Below are positions 25,067 through 34,829 of a stretch of DNA of 64,000 nucleotides, piece by piece. The DNA lies in NCBI GenBank assembly GCA_031422295.1, contig JANOQM010000084.1, forward strand, positions 1 through 64,000. The letters are read 5' to 3'. The notes below the pieces were generated by a model. The model was not told the DNA's origin, did no database searches, and worked only from the letters and a program-made list of their open reading frames with translations. The DNA comes from JANOMH01 sp031422295 (GTDB taxonomy: Bacteria; Pseudomonadota; Alphaproteobacteria; Rhodobacterales; Rhodobacteraceae). The translations under genes and the position numbers were made by a program. Within the stretch, counting starts at the first letter, position 1. Each line of letters begins with the position of its first letter.

Positions 25067-25816
25067 ATGTCTGAATTCATGCGCCTCGCACTGCCCGCAG
25101 TACTAACCGCGCTGGTGCTGTCCTCGGGTTGTGCCCGGTTGCAGCAGATCGGCGATGCGCCAGCGTTTACCCCACCTCAGGCGGGGGTCGAACATAATGC
25201 GATGATGACCTACGGCCTGCCACAGAGCATCGACGAAGCGCCACAGCGGGCCGCCTATACCGCCTCGCTCTGGACCGGCGACCGCGGGTCGTTACTGGGT
25301 GACAGGCGGGCGATGCAGCAGGGCGATATCCTGACCGTGGTGATCGAAATCAACGATTCCGCGCAAATATCGAACAGCTCAAACCGCGGGCGGACCGGGT
25401 CTGAAACCCTGAATGTGCCCGATCTTTTGGGTCTGCCCGAACAAATCGAAGAGATCATGCCGGATGGATCGTCGCTGAACCCGGCGGTACAGCTGAATTC
25501 GGCCAGCACGTTTAACGGCACCGGATCGGTCCGGCGGACTGAACAGTTGACGCTGCGGGTGGCCGCGACAATCATCAATGTCCTGCCAAACGGGGTGCTT
25601 GAGATAGAGGGCAGCCAGGAAGTGCGGGTGAATTTTGAACTGCGCGAACTGCTGGTCACTGGCTTTGTCCGGCCTGCCGATATCAGTCGGCAGAATGAAA
25701 TTACCTATGACAAGATCGCCTCGGCCCGGATTTCATATGGCGGTCGGGGGCAGATTTCGGATGTACAGCAACCGCGATACGGCCAGCAGGCGGCCGACAT
25801 CATCTTGCCGTTCTAA
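25067..25816 (+). CDS. flgH: flagellar L-ring lipoprotein FlgH
   Basis: A 249-residue outer-membrane lipoprotein that forms the L ring. The signal peptide ends in the lipobox LSSGC (Cys at residue 23). Conserved blocks include SLWTGDRGSLLGDRRAMQQGDILTV, and near the end RPADISRQNEITYDKIASARISYGGRG. The length is normal. It lies between flgA and a second fliL-like gene. Confidence 0.95.
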   Translation: MSEFMRLALPAVLTALVLSSGCARLQQIGDAPAFTPPQAGVEHNAMMTYGLPQSIDEAPQRAAYTASLWTGDRGSLLGDRRAMQQGDILTVVIEINDSAQISNSSNRGRTGSETLNVPDLLGLPEQIEEIMPDGSSLNPAVQLNSASTFNGTGSVRRTEQLTLRVAATIINVLPNGVLEIEGSQEVRVNFELRELLVTGFVRPADISRQNEITYDKIASARISYGGRGQISDVQQPRYGQQAADIILPF

Positions 25817-25828
25817 GGGACCTCGCTC

Positions 25829-26398
25829 ATGAAAAAACTGCTTTTGCCATTGATTTTGGCCTTGCTTGGGGTCGGCGGCGGTGTTGGTGCCGGGATGTTT
25901 CTGATCCCGCCGCCAGTAGCCGAAGATTTGGCGATGGGTCCATGCGGTGACGTTCCATCCGCCGAAGAAATGATCGCCGCAGCCGATCCGCATGCACCGG
26001 CCGAAGGCGAGGATGCCGCCCAAGACCCGGCTGAAGGTGAAGAAGGCGCCCCGGTTGAGGCCGGCGATGCGACCGGGTTTGAATATGTCCGGATGAACAA
26101 TCAGTTCATTATTCCGGTCGTGCAGGACGGCACCGTCAAATCCATGGTCATTCTGTCGATCAGTGTCGAGGTGATGAGCGGCACACAGGATATGGTATTC
26201 ACCTATGAGCCCAAAATGCGCGACGTGTTTTTGCAAGTGTTGTTTGACCATGCCAATGCAGGTGGCTTTGAAGGGATGTTCACCAGCGCTGAAAATATGC
26301 GCGACTTGCGCCGCGCATTGCGGTTGTCGGCGCGCGATGCGGTCGGCGAACAGGTCAATGATGTGCTGATCACCGACATTGTGCGGCAGGACGTCTGA
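25829..26398 (+). CDS. FliL-family protein (second copy)
   Basis: A 189-residue membrane-anchored protein: N-terminal helix (about 4-28), an acidic Glu/Ala-rich linker (about 45-80), then a periplasmic FliL-type domain with FIIPVVQDGTVKSMVILSISVEV and a long C-terminal helix rich in Arg and Asp ending in DVLITDIVRQDV. It differs from the FliL encoded near fliF (35900-36397), so the cluster has two paralogues. FliL proteins ring the stator and stabilise motor torque. It closes the rightward rod operon. Confidence 0.82.
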   Translation: MKKLLLPLILALLGVGGGVGAGMFLIPPPVAEDLAMGPCGDVPSAEEMIAAADPHAPAEGEDAAQDPAEGEEGAPVEAGDATGFEYVRMNNQFIIPVVQDGTVKSMVILSISVEVMSGTQDMVFTYEPKMRDVFLQVLFDHANAGGFEGMFTSAENMRDLRRALRLSARDAVGEQVNDVLITDIVRQDV

Positions 26399-26432
26399 AC
26401 CATCTTTCGGCCAGCACCCGTGCCAGAACCCG

Positions 26433-26825
26433 TCAGGATGTCATATCATCCCGGCGGGCTTTCGCTTTGGTCCGTGCTGTGGCTGATTGTTTGATCAACC
26501 CCAGGGTTGCCTGATGCCGCCCAAACGCCAGACGCAGGGCGGCGCGGGCGGCCTCTTGCGCCACGCGGTTACGGGCCAGTGCGCCGTTCAGCGCTGACTT
26601 GCGCGTTTCGATCCAGGATTGCCACAGCAAATCGGCCCCCGCCAAAAGGGCAGGATCGGCCTCGGTTAACCCGGCCGCCCGCGCGTTGCGCGCGGCATCA
26701 AGGGCCGCCAGTTTATCGCGCAGGTCCTGTTCTTGCTGCCGCAACGCCCCCATCCCGGCCTGACGGGCGGCAAAGGCAGCGTCGGTTAGCCGGGACAAAG
26801 CGATAATGTCGGAATGTCGGCTCAC
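26433..26825 (-). CDS. small coiled-coil protein, FliJ candidate
   Basis: A 130-residue, all-helical, Ala/Arg/Gln-rich protein with no membrane segment. The heptad-like spacing across residues 25-120, the basic end and the position as the last gene after flhB resemble FliJ, the ATPase-associated export chaperone-escort, which is otherwise missing here. The sequence itself gives no certain FliJ signature. Its start overlaps the flhB stop by 4 bases (26822-26825). Confidence 0.65.
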   Translation of the reverse strand: MSRHSDIIALSRLTDAAFAARQAGMGALRQQEQDLRDKLAALDAARNARAAGLTEADPALLAGADLLWQSWIETRKSALNGALARNRVAQEAARAALRLAFGRHQATLGLIKQSATARTKAKARRDDMTS

Positions 26826-27904
26826 CGCTGCGCCACTTTTTTGCCGATGGTTTCTGCAAAACGAATGGCGGCGGCGACAGCCCGGTAATGGTCGCGTTTG
26901 ATTTCATCGCCGATTTTGAGCGTGGCATATAACGCCCGGGCGGTTGCCGGGTCGGAATGGACCGGGATGGCTGACGTGGCCGCAATCTCGCGGATGCGGG
27001 CCGCAATTTCATCAACGCCCTTGGCAATGCACACCGGGGCCCGCGTCCCGCGCCGGTCCCATTTGAGCGCTACAGCGTAATGCGTCGGGTTGACGATGAT
27101 CACATCGGCCTTGGGCACCTCGGTCAGCATTTTGTTCATCGCAATTTCGATCGCCTTTTGCCGCCGCTGTTGTTTGACATGCGGATCGCCTTCGGATTCC
27201 TTGTGTTCGTCAATCAGCTCCTGCCGGCTCATCATGTTTTTGCGATTATGTTCAAAGAATTGCCAGATCAGATCCAGGGTTCCAATGGCGATGGCGACCA
27301 GCAGCACCAACAGCAGCAACCCGACGCAAAGCTGCAAAAGTTCGACTGTCAGAAGTGCCGGGGTCAGTTCGATTGACCCCAGGATGCGGGGTAATTGCCG
27401 GTTCAGATAGGTCAGAAGGATGGCGCTATAGATCAGCAGTTTGATAAAGCTTTTGCCGAATTCGAACAGCCCGGTTCGGCCAAATTTTTGGCCCAAGGCG
27501 GTAATCGGGTTGATCCGCGATAGTTTTGGCGCAACTTTACTGGTCGAAAACACCATTCCGCGCTGGGCCAGAATCGACAGCAGCGCCAATAGTGCCGGGA
27601 CCAGAACCCAAGGTGCAAGGTCACTGATAATTGCAGTCATCGCGCCGCCAGAAAATGGCGCGGCGGAGCCGGTGAAAATTGCGGTTGACAATGTATCGGC
27701 CTGATCGAGGAAAACCGTAAGTGCTGTGCCAAGTCCGATAAAGGATGCCGGTCCAAACGCCAGTGCCGCCAACAAAAACCCGCCATAGGACGCCGCGGTG
27801 GTGATATCATTGGAGCGCGGAATATCCCCCTGCTCGCGCGCTGTATCAAGCTTTTTCTGCGAGGGCTCGTATGGCTTGTCGCTGTCGTCGTCAGCCCCGC
27901 TCAT
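26822..27904 (-). CDS. flhB: flagellar export switch protein FlhB
   Basis: A 360-residue protein with four membrane helices and a cytoplasmic domain. The autocleavage motif NPTH is at 272-275 within VIIVNPTHYAVALKWD; the N-terminus carries the usual KPYEPSQKKLDTAREQG. FlhB changes export specificity from rod/hook to filament substrates. It is coupled at both ends: ATGA overlap with fliR (27901-27904) and 4 bases with the FliJ candidate. Confidence 0.96.
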   Translation of the reverse strand: MSGADDDSDKPYEPSQKKLDTAREQGDIPRSNDITTAASYGGFLLAALAFGPASFIGLGTALTVFLDQADTLSTAIFTGSAAPFSGGAMTAIISDLAPWVLVPALLALLSILAQRGMVFSTSKVAPKLSRINPITALGQKFGRTGLFEFGKSFIKLLIYSAILLTYLNRQLPRILGSIELTPALLTVELLQLCVGLLLLVLLVAIAIGTLDLIWQFFEHNRKNMMSRQELIDEHKESEGDPHVKQQRRQKAIEIAMNKMLTEVPKADVIIVNPTHYAVALKWDRRGTRAPVCIAKGVDEIAARIREIAATSAIPVHSDPATARALYATLKIGDEIKRDHYRAVAAAIRFAETIGKKVAQR

Positions 27905-28683
27905 GGCAGCGCCCCAAACGGGCTGTTCATGAAACCAAACAATGCCTTTTGCCAGACAGTCAGTAGGATTGGCGCCGAAATCAGCAGCAATATCAAACCG
28001 CCCGCAGTGATGGCGGGGGCGCCGACAAAGGCTACCATCAGTTGCGGCATGGCCCGGTTAATCACCCCGAGTGTCACATTATAAATCAGCGAAGCGATCA
28101 CAAACGGTGCGGCGAGGGTAAAGGCCAGCCCGAAACAGCGGGTCACTTCGCGTAGGCCCGCGTCAGCCACAATTTGCGGCGACGGCAGCACGCCCGGCGG
28201 GATCAGATCGTAGGTCAGGATCATGAAGGCGGCAAGCTGCACGTGCAGCCCAAGGATGGCAATCAGCGCCAGCCCGGCGACGACTAAAATATGGCCGATG
28301 GCCGGTTGAGGTTCGGCCCCGGCCCCACCACCAAACAGTTGCGACAGCGAGGTGGATTGTGCCGCGATTGAGCCAGCGATTTGCAAGGCCAGGATGAAAA
28401 ACCGCAACATCAACCCGAACAGCAGCCCGTTGAGCACCTCGACGACAATCAGCCCGGCCGTATCCGGGGCTCTGGTTGGCACGGCAGGCAATAGCGGAGT
28501 TGCCGCAGGCAGGACAATAAGTGTGAATGCCAGCGCCAGTGCCAGCCGGATCCGTACCGGCACCGATTGTTCGCCAAATGCGGGCACCAGCGACAGCATC
28601 GCGCCGACGCGCAGAAACACCACAAAGCCGGACCAGAGCGCCACCTGCGCCCAAGGCATGATCTGGGCCAAAGTCAGGGTCAT
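27901..28683 (-). CDS. fliR: flagellar export gate protein FliR
   Basis: A 260-residue inner-membrane protein with about six hydrophobic helices, part of the FliP-FliQ-FliR gate. ATG 28681-28683 (MTLTLAQIMPWAQ) overlaps the flhA stop as ATGA; the much longer open frame upstream overlaps flhA coding sequence and is not real. Typical stretches are VPAFGEQSVPVRIRLALALA and GLAFTLAAPFVIASLIYNV. Confidence 0.94.
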   Translation of the reverse strand: MTLTLAQIMPWAQVALWSGFVVFLRVGAMLSLVPAFGEQSVPVRIRLALALAFTLIVLPAATPLLPAVPTRAPDTAGLIVVEVLNGLLFGLMLRFFILALQIAGSIAAQSTSLSQLFGGGAGAEPQPAIGHILVVAGLALIAILGLHVQLAAFMILTYDLIPPGVLPSPQIVADAGLREVTRCFGLAFTLAAPFVIASLIYNVTLGVINRAMPQLMVAFVGAPAITAGGLILLLISAPILLTVWQKALFGFMNSPFGALP

Positions 28684-30770
28684 GCAGCAACAAATCCAAC
28701 CAATGCCGGGCGGGCGTTGATCCCGATCTCTTCGAAACTGAGGACCGGATTGGGAATGCCTTTGGCCGCCAGCACGGTGCGCAAAAATCGCCGCCGGCGC
28801 ATTGAGGTGACAACCGCCGGATAGGCCCCATTGTCGGTCGCCCGCGCCAGCCGGTCGGCAATCGCCGTTGCCAATCGGTTGAAATCTTCGGGCGGCAAGG
28901 CCACATCCGCACCGCCCCGGTCCGTGGCGATCTGGTATGTGGTAAAGATATCTTCCCATTCCGGGGCCAGTTGCACCAACGGAATGGTCCCGTCGGGGCG
29001 GCGCATTTCGGCGACCAGCTGAAACCCGAGCCGTTGGCGCACATGTTCGCAAACACCTTCGGTACTGGTATAAATCTGCCGCCCCTCAGCCACTGCCTCG
29101 AGGATCAGCGGCAGATTGCGGACCGACACCCGTTCCTCGAGCAACAGCCGCAAGACTGAAAGCAGCACATCAACCGGGACTTTGTCGGGCATCAGTTCGT
29201 CCAGCATTTTGCGGTTCGCCTCGGACCGGGTGGTGTCGGTCAGGTTAACCAACTCATCCAGCAGACGCCGCAACGCCTTGAGCGACAAAAGCCGTGGAAA
29301 GTTACGCTTGATCACTTCGAGCAGATGGGTGGCCAACACTTCGGCGGGCCAAACCGTGGTCAGACCCGCCAGCGCCGCCTTGTCTTGTGCGTCCGGGCTG
29401 ATCCAGCGGGCGGGGGCGCCATAGACCGGCTCTTTCACATCTTCGCCCGGCAATTCGCCATCCACCGGGGCTGACAGCAGCGCCAGCACATGGCCCGGGC
29501 GCAATCGGTCGCGCACCTGTTCGACCCCCTGAATGCGGACAACGTAGGTTCCGGGCGGCAAGGCGGCATTATCGGTCAGTCGGATTTCCGGCAAAAGCAC
29601 GCCAAAGTTGGTGGCCACATGGCTGCGCATATTTGCGATCCGCGCGTCCAGTCCGGTTCCCGCATCCAGCACCATTTCCACCAGATCGGGCGAAAATTCG
29701 ACATGGATATCATCAAGGTCCAGCATATCGCCCAGTGACGTGCGTGCCGGGCCCGCTGATTTTGTGACGCTTTCGGCGGTCCCAGCAGCACGCGCCTTTG
29801 CGGCTTTGTCAACGATCATCCAGGTCGTATATCCCAGCACGGCAGCACCCAGCATGAACGGGATAAACGGCATTCCCGGGACCAGCGCAAACAGCCCCAT
29901 CAGGACGGCCACTGTGCCAACTGCAGCCGGATAGCGGCCCAGTTGGGACACAATGGCCAGATCAGTCGCGCCCTTTTGGCCGCCGCGCGCCAACAACAGG
30001 GCCGATGCAATCGAGATGATGACAGCAGGAATCTGGCTGACCAGACCGTCGCCCACAGTCAAGATCGAGTAGGTCTCAAACGCTTCGCCCATCGGCAGAC
30101 CATGCATGAAAATGCCAACAAACAGCCCGACGACAAGGTTCATTGCAGTGATCAGCAGCCCCGCCACGGCATCGCCTTTGACGAATTTCGAGGCCCCGTC
30201 GAGCGATCCGAAGAAAGTGGTTTCCGCCTGTTCTTGCTCGCGCCGCGCCTTGGCCTGCGCATGGTCAATGGCACCGGCCGCCATGTCGGCATCAATCGCC
30301 AATTGTTTACCCGGCATCGCATCCAGCGCGAACCGCGCCCCCACTTCGGCCATACGGGCAGCACCTTTGTTGATCACGACAAAATTGACGATCAGCAACA
30401 CGATGAATACCACCAGCCCGACGACGACATTGCCGCCCATGACGAACATGGCGAACCCTTCGATCACATGCCCAGCCGCATCCGTTCCGGTGTGGCCCTG
30501 CGCGATGATCAGCTTGGTTGATGAAATATTCAGCGACAGACGCAGCATCAGCGAAGCCAGCAGAATGGTCGGAAAGGCCGAAAAATCCAGCGGGCGTTCG
30601 ATAAACAGCGTAACGGTGAACATCAGGATTGCCAAAGCAAACGATACTGCCAGCCCGGCATCCAGGATCCACGCGGGCATTGGCAGAACCATCATGACAA
30701 TCACCGTCATCAGGGCGATGGCCAAAAGGACGGTTGGCTGGAAAATATTGCGCAAGGTCAAACCGGTCAT
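28680..30770 (-). CDS. flhA: flagellar export gate platform protein FlhA
   Basis: A 696-residue protein: eight membrane helices in the first half (with FPTILLASLMLRLSLNISSTK and the FHIPEP-type GDAVAGLLITAMNLVVG region) and a large cytoplasmic domain that docks export chaperones (about 350-696). It is the ion-coupled engine of flagellar export. It begins nine bases before the sltF-like stop on the same strand and overlaps fliR by 4 bases. Confidence 0.96.
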   Translation of the reverse strand: MTGLTLRNIFQPTVLLAIALMTVIVMMVLPMPAWILDAGLAVSFALAILMFTVTLFIERPLDFSAFPTILLASLMLRLSLNISSTKLIIAQGHTGTDAAGHVIEGFAMFVMGGNVVVGLVVFIVLLIVNFVVINKGAARMAEVGARFALDAMPGKQLAIDADMAAGAIDHAQAKARREQEQAETTFFGSLDGASKFVKGDAVAGLLITAMNLVVGLFVGIFMHGLPMGEAFETYSILTVGDGLVSQIPAVIISIASALLLARGGQKGATDLAIVSQLGRYPAAVGTVAVLMGLFALVPGMPFIPFMLGAAVLGYTTWMIVDKAAKARAAGTAESVTKSAGPARTSLGDMLDLDDIHVEFSPDLVEMVLDAGTGLDARIANMRSHVATNFGVLLPEIRLTDNAALPPGTYVVRIQGVEQVRDRLRPGHVLALLSAPVDGELPGEDVKEPVYGAPARWISPDAQDKAALAGLTTVWPAEVLATHLLEVIKRNFPRLLSLKALRRLLDELVNLTDTTRSEANRKMLDELMPDKVPVDVLLSVLRLLLEERVSVRNLPLILEAVAEGRQIYTSTEGVCEHVRQRLGFQLVAEMRRPDGTIPLVQLAPEWEDIFTTYQIATDRGGADVALPPEDFNRLATAIADRLARATDNGAYPAVVTSMRRRRFLRTVLAAKGIPNPVLSFEEIGINARPALVGFVAA

Positions 30771-30779
30771 ATCAGGGCC

Positions 30780-31520
30780 TTAGGGATTTAGGGGAACAAG
30801 GGACCCCAGCGCCTGATTTCCGGCACTGGGTTGGAGCAATGGAAAGCTGTTGGTCCGGGGCAGGGCCTGGTCGGTTTCGGCTATGGCCAACAAAACCTGG
30901 CCGGCCCGATCCAAGGAGTTGCCAGTGTCCGCCCCGGCCGCAATGGCCGCGGCACGGAGCTGATCAAAAGTTGTGCGATACCGCGTCGCATGCACTTCGG
31001 TTCGGGAATGAAAAGCGCCGGCGGCGGCGGACCAGTCGCCGGATTCGCGGTAAAGGCTGGTCAGAAACCGTGCGGCGTAAGCTGCGTTCGCCGCCGGATC
31101 AAACATCTGTTCGATCGAACTGAAATTTTCGCCGTGCCAGCGATAGTTGATCTGAAAACATCCAACGTCAAAGCTGCGGGCGCCGCGGTTATAGTTTTCA
31201 AAGACATAGGCAAGGGCGGCGTCGCTACTATCAAACCAATGCCCCTCGCCCTCCATATTCACTGTCCAAGGCCAGGGCCGGGTTGCACCATTTTGAGCTC
31301 GCCCCGTTTCGGTCTGGGTTATTGCAAGCAGGACGGAGAGCGGCACATCGCTGTTGGCTGCGGCATCGCGGGCGGCGGTTACGCAAATGTCGGATGCATC
31401 GGCATTGGCCTGTATCGCATAAAGCTGCCAAAGCAGGAAAATTAAGATGGTTCGGTGTAAGATCCGGCACCAAGACGGCACCGGCGACCTATAAGACCAA
31501 TGGCAATTCTGCCCGTCCAT
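30780..31520 (-). CDS. SltF-like flagellar lytic transglycosylase
   Basis: A periplasmic lytic transglycosylase with the SLT fold: LLAITQTETGRAQNG carries the catalytic Glu, and SFDVGCFQINYRWHG and AARFLTSLYRESGDW are the other conserved blocks. A hydrophobic stretch (TILIFLLWQLYAIQANA) forms the signal peptide. SltF of Rhodobacter opens peptidoglycan for the rod, and this gene's place between flhA and motA supports that role. The start is uncertain: ATG 31520 or GTG 31481 are both possible, and longer versions overlap the upstream gene. Confidence 0.82.
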   Translation of the reverse strand: MDGQNCHWSYRSPVPSWCRILHRTILIFLLWQLYAIQANADASDICVTAARDAAANSDVPLSVLLAITQTETGRAQNGATRPWPWTVNMEGEGHWFDSSDAALAYVFENYNRGARSFDVGCFQINYRWHGENFSSIEQMFDPAANAAYAARFLTSLYRESGDWSAAAGAFHSRTEVHATRYRTTFDQLRAAAIAAGADTGNSLDRAGQVLLAIAETDQALPRTNSFPLLQPSAGNQALGSLVPLNP

Positions 31521-31599
31521 CCAATGCGCTTTCTGCTGCGTGATATGCCCAAGGTTAGGACAGGGGGATTTAGAATTCGTAACTTCGGCTGTGAGGAAA

Positions 31600-33966
31600 T
31601 TAGTTATTCGCGGGTTCAACTGGCGCCGGGTCTACGACAAACCGTTCCAGTAATTGACCTGCCAGATCGCGGGTTTGGGTGGCCTCGTCCAACAAAGCCC
31701 GGCCCGATGCGAGCGGGGCCGCGGCATTAACCCCCGCAGCGCCGGTTTGAACCGCGTCCGATGCCGCGCGTAACAACGAATCGTCAGAATTTTCCAGCGT
31801 CGCCCAATCACCGGCGCGCCATGCCTCGGCTGGATCGGCAATCGCCCCTGGCAGTGTTTGCTGCGTTGATATGGCGGCTGTGAAATCACCTTGTCCCGCC
31901 AATGCCTGCGCCAGAATTGCGCCGGCGCGCGGGTCACTCAAGCCGCCCAGCAATCCGTCCACGGCATCAAACTGACCCAAGATAACTGCGATCTCGGCTC
32001 TTAAATAGCGGCGGTCACGGTCGTCCGCGCCAACAGCCGGGGTGATAAGCAAAACCGCGGCCCGGTCCGCAAAACCCAGCCCCACCAACCGGGCCGCGAC
32101 GGCATTTTCGACGGTCGCGCTATAGGTCAGCGGCAAGTCATTGAATGCAAAGTTAAGAAATGCAGAATCGGTGGCCCGGTCTGTCAGGGCCAACACTGCC
32201 TCGGCACGTAGCTGCGCCAGCGTTTGCTCTGTCATTGGCGTGGTATCGCCCTGCAACAGATCAAACGCCTGAGGGAACGCATCATTTGCAATCAGCGCCT
32301 CGGCCTGCACCCGGATCAGATCGGCGGCGACAGCCTCGCCCCGGTTTTCGAAGTGCATGGTCGCGGCCAATTCGATCATGTCAGTTGCGACCGGTCGCCC
32401 TTCCGACAGGGTAAGATCGATCAGCTCCACCAACCCTTCGGGTGTTGCCCTTGTGTCTTCCTCGGCCAAAACGGTCAGTACCTCTATGGCGGCCTCGGGG
32501 CCTTCAGTTTCCAGCGCGATTTCCGCGATTGTCAGGTCGGTTTGGACACTGTCTGCCGTCAATTCGCCACGCGCAGTTTCCATGATTGTTTCAGCTGACT
32601 CAGAATCGCCAAAATCCAGAAAAATCTGGGCGAGCCGGGCGCCAAGATGGCCGCGCACCATTGGTGGCAGGCCCCGAAACCCTTGTGATGCGGCACTTCG
32701 CTCGCTTTCTTGCGTATCGTCCAATGTCCCGCGGGCAAGCGCAGTCCAAACGGCTGTTGGGGTCGCGCAGCCCAGTTGCGCGGCAAAAATGCCAGTAAGA
32801 TCGGGTTCCATATCGATCAGATAGGCCAATGCCGTTAGCACCCGGCGTTCTTGCGAATCCCTCCCGTCCAGCTCCAGCGCCTGAATCGCTTCGCGGCCAA
32901 AGCCAAAATACAGGTAAGTCCGTGCCAAAGCTTCGACCGCGCCGTCGGGATAGGCGTCAAATTCAGTGGTCAGCGCACCCAACCGTTCGGCGATCTGGGT
33001 CGAATAATCGCGCTCGTCCCCCCAATCGTCGGTATTTACCAGCTCGCCATCCAGACAGGCGGCGCCTTCCGGGTCTGTTTGGCCAGTCGTTCCAATCAAG
33101 GGCGCTACGCGATCAACACTCGTTCGGGCTGTGATGCCCGGCTGGGTCAGGTTGGATGGGGCCATTTCAAAGGCGGCCAGGCCGGATGTCTGCATCGTCG
33201 GACTTCCGGCAGACACAACTGCATGGCTCTCCGGTTCCGGTATTGGCGCTTCTGACACCGCATAATCCGACATCGTTTCGTTTTCTTCGCCGTGGTCTCC
33301 GGATTCGTCGGGCGCTACGGTTGCAGCAGCCACGTCAAGCAAACCTTGCGACGCTGCACGGGCGAAACTTTCGATAATCGCCTGCTCGGCCTCGCTGATG
33401 CGCTGGCCTTCCGCGATGCCCGGCACAATCGCGGTTTCAGCTTGATCTGTCATGGTGGCGGGCAGCGACGGCTCTGTTGGACCAGACTGATATTCAGACA
33501 CAACGTTAGGTGTCATGATCAATGGCAAGACCCGTTCAGCAGGCGCCGATTGCATCACTGACAGTATTGGCATTGCGAAAAGTGCCACCTCAAACGGTGC
33601 ATCGCCAGGGGCGGGCCCGTCGACAATATCGATCACCAACTGGTCCGGCCGCCACAAAAATGCCTGGGCATGGCAATCGCAGGTCATGTCGATCGCCAGT
33701 TGCCCGGAGCCCGCCGCCGGGCCGAGCGCGACGATCCGGTCGCGTGGGATGCGATCAAACGCCCGGCTCAGATCAAAGCTGTCGGTGGCCAGGCCTGTGT
33801 CAAAAACATATCCGGTCGCCGTCCGCCCGATCTGCCAATCCCGCCCGACAGGCAGGTCGACCACCAGCCTCGTAAAACTGTCATGTTCCCCGCCGCGCAA
33901 AGCGATAACCTCGGCCGTTGCAGTATTTGCTAATATTATCAGAAAGATGATGGCATATTTGATCAT
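31600..33966 (-). CDS. large periplasmic protein with AMIN-like and repeat regions, in motA operon
   Basis: A 788-residue protein with a Sec signal peptide (IIFLIILANTATAEV). Residues about 20-120 are strand-rich (SFTRLVVDLPVGRDW, then LVIDIVDG), like an AMIN domain. Next comes a long low-complexity acidic linker (about 130-300), then a helical region to the end (about 310-770) with repeated helix pairs of TPR/Sel1-like appearance. It is coupled to motA by an ATGA overlap (33963-33966). The context suggests a periplasmic stator or motor factor, perhaps a MotC analogue. I do not recognise a named family. Confidence 0.75.
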   Translation of the reverse strand: MIKYAIIFLIILANTATAEVIALRGGEHDSFTRLVVDLPVGRDWQIGRTATGYVFDTGLATDSFDLSRAFDRIPRDRIVALGPAAGSGQLAIDMTCDCHAQAFLWRPDQLVIDIVDGPAPGDAPFEVALFAMPILSVMQSAPAERVLPLIMTPNVVSEYQSGPTEPSLPATMTDQAETAIVPGIAEGQRISEAEQAIIESFARAASQGLLDVAAATVAPDESGDHGEENETMSDYAVSEAPIPEPESHAVVSAGSPTMQTSGLAAFEMAPSNLTQPGITARTSVDRVAPLIGTTGQTDPEGAACLDGELVNTDDWGDERDYSTQIAERLGALTTEFDAYPDGAVEALARTYLYFGFGREAIQALELDGRDSQERRVLTALAYLIDMEPDLTGIFAAQLGCATPTAVWTALARGTLDDTQESERSAASQGFRGLPPMVRGHLGARLAQIFLDFGDSESAETIMETARGELTADSVQTDLTIAEIALETEGPEAAIEVLTVLAEEDTRATPEGLVELIDLTLSEGRPVATDMIELAATMHFENRGEAVAADLIRVQAEALIANDAFPQAFDLLQGDTTPMTEQTLAQLRAEAVLALTDRATDSAFLNFAFNDLPLTYSATVENAVAARLVGLGFADRAAVLLITPAVGADDRDRRYLRAEIAVILGQFDAVDGLLGGLSDPRAGAILAQALAGQGDFTAAISTQQTLPGAIADPAEAWRAGDWATLENSDDSLLRAASDAVQTGAAGVNAAAPLASGRALLDEATQTRDLAGQLLERFVVDPAPVEPANN

Positions 33967-34829
33967 GCGGCATCCTTGGTCGCCTTCAGCGCCTCTTCCA
34001 ATTCAGAAAATGACGGGCGATTGTGACCCGGTGTATTCTGCCGTCCGACTTCGATGCAGATATTCGGCGCATGCTGGTGCAGGTTGGCGACCAGAACCTC
34101 ACGGATCAGCCGATAAAAATGCGAATCTTCTTGCAGTACATTTGTAAGTTTCGACGCAAACGGGGCCACCAGACCATAGGCCAGAAACACGCCCAGAAAA
34201 GTGCCGACCAACGCACCGCCGATCATCTTGCCCAACACCTCAGGCGGTTGATCAATTGAAGCCATGGTTTTGATCACACCCAGCACGGCGGCCACGATCC
34301 CAAGAGCGGGCAATCCGTCTGCAACAGATTGCAGAGCATGGGTCGAATGCATGGTGTGGTGGCTGTGGGCCTCGATCCGCTTTTCGAGGACTTCTTCCAC
34401 CTGATGTGGATCGTCGTAGTTCATCGTGGCAGAGCGTAGCGTATCGCAGATCAGCGCCACGCCTTCTTGGTCGGCTTTGATCTTTGGGTATTTACTGAAA
34501 ATCGCCGAGTCTTTGGGATTTTCGATATGCTCTTCCAATGCGACAGGATTGGCCCGGGCGACGCGGATCAGTTCGAACAAAAGACATAGCAGGTCTTTGT
34601 AATCCTTGTGTTTCCACTTTGGTCCCTTAAAAACCTTACCAAGATCCTTGAGCGTGTGTTTGATCGCCGCAATATCGTTCGAAATTACAAATGCGCCAAT
34701 AGCAGCCCCGCCGATCATGAGCATTTCATGCGGCAACGAATGCAGGATAATGCCAATTTTGCCGCCGGCCAGGATGTAGCCACCGAATACGGTCACAAAG
34801 ATGATCACGATGCCGATCAGACCGACCAT
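33963..34829 (-). CDS. motA: flagellar stator protein MotA
   Basis: A 288-residue stator subunit with four membrane helices. HALQSVADGLPALGIVAAVLGVIKTM and GALVGTFLGVFLAYGLVAPFASKL contain the two conserved prolines of the ion path, and the cytoplasmic loop holds the charged residues that contact the rotor. Partner motB lies 10 kb away at the other end of the cluster. It is coupled by ATGA to the 788-residue protein. A 6-bp hairpin (CGGACC/GGTCCG) occurs in the 103-base gap before the start. Confidence 0.96.
   Translation of the reverse strand: MVGLIGIVIIFVTVFGGYILAGGKIGIILHSLPHEMLMIGGAAIGAFVISNDIAAIKHTLKDLGKVFKGPKWKHKDYKDLLCLLFELIRVARANPVALEEHIENPKDSAIFSKYPKIKADQEGVALICDTLRSATMNYDDPHQVEEVLEKRIEAHSHHTMHSTHALQSVADGLPALGIVAAVLGVIKTMASIDQPPEVLGKMIGGALVGTFLGVFLAYGLVAPFASKLTNVLQEDSHFYRLIREVLVANLHQHAPNICIEVGRQNTPGHNRPSFSELEEALKATKDAA

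Noticed and set aside
28163..29056. A 297-codon minus-strand frame across fliR and flhA
   Set aside because: It runs out of frame through two well-supported genes and has no motif.
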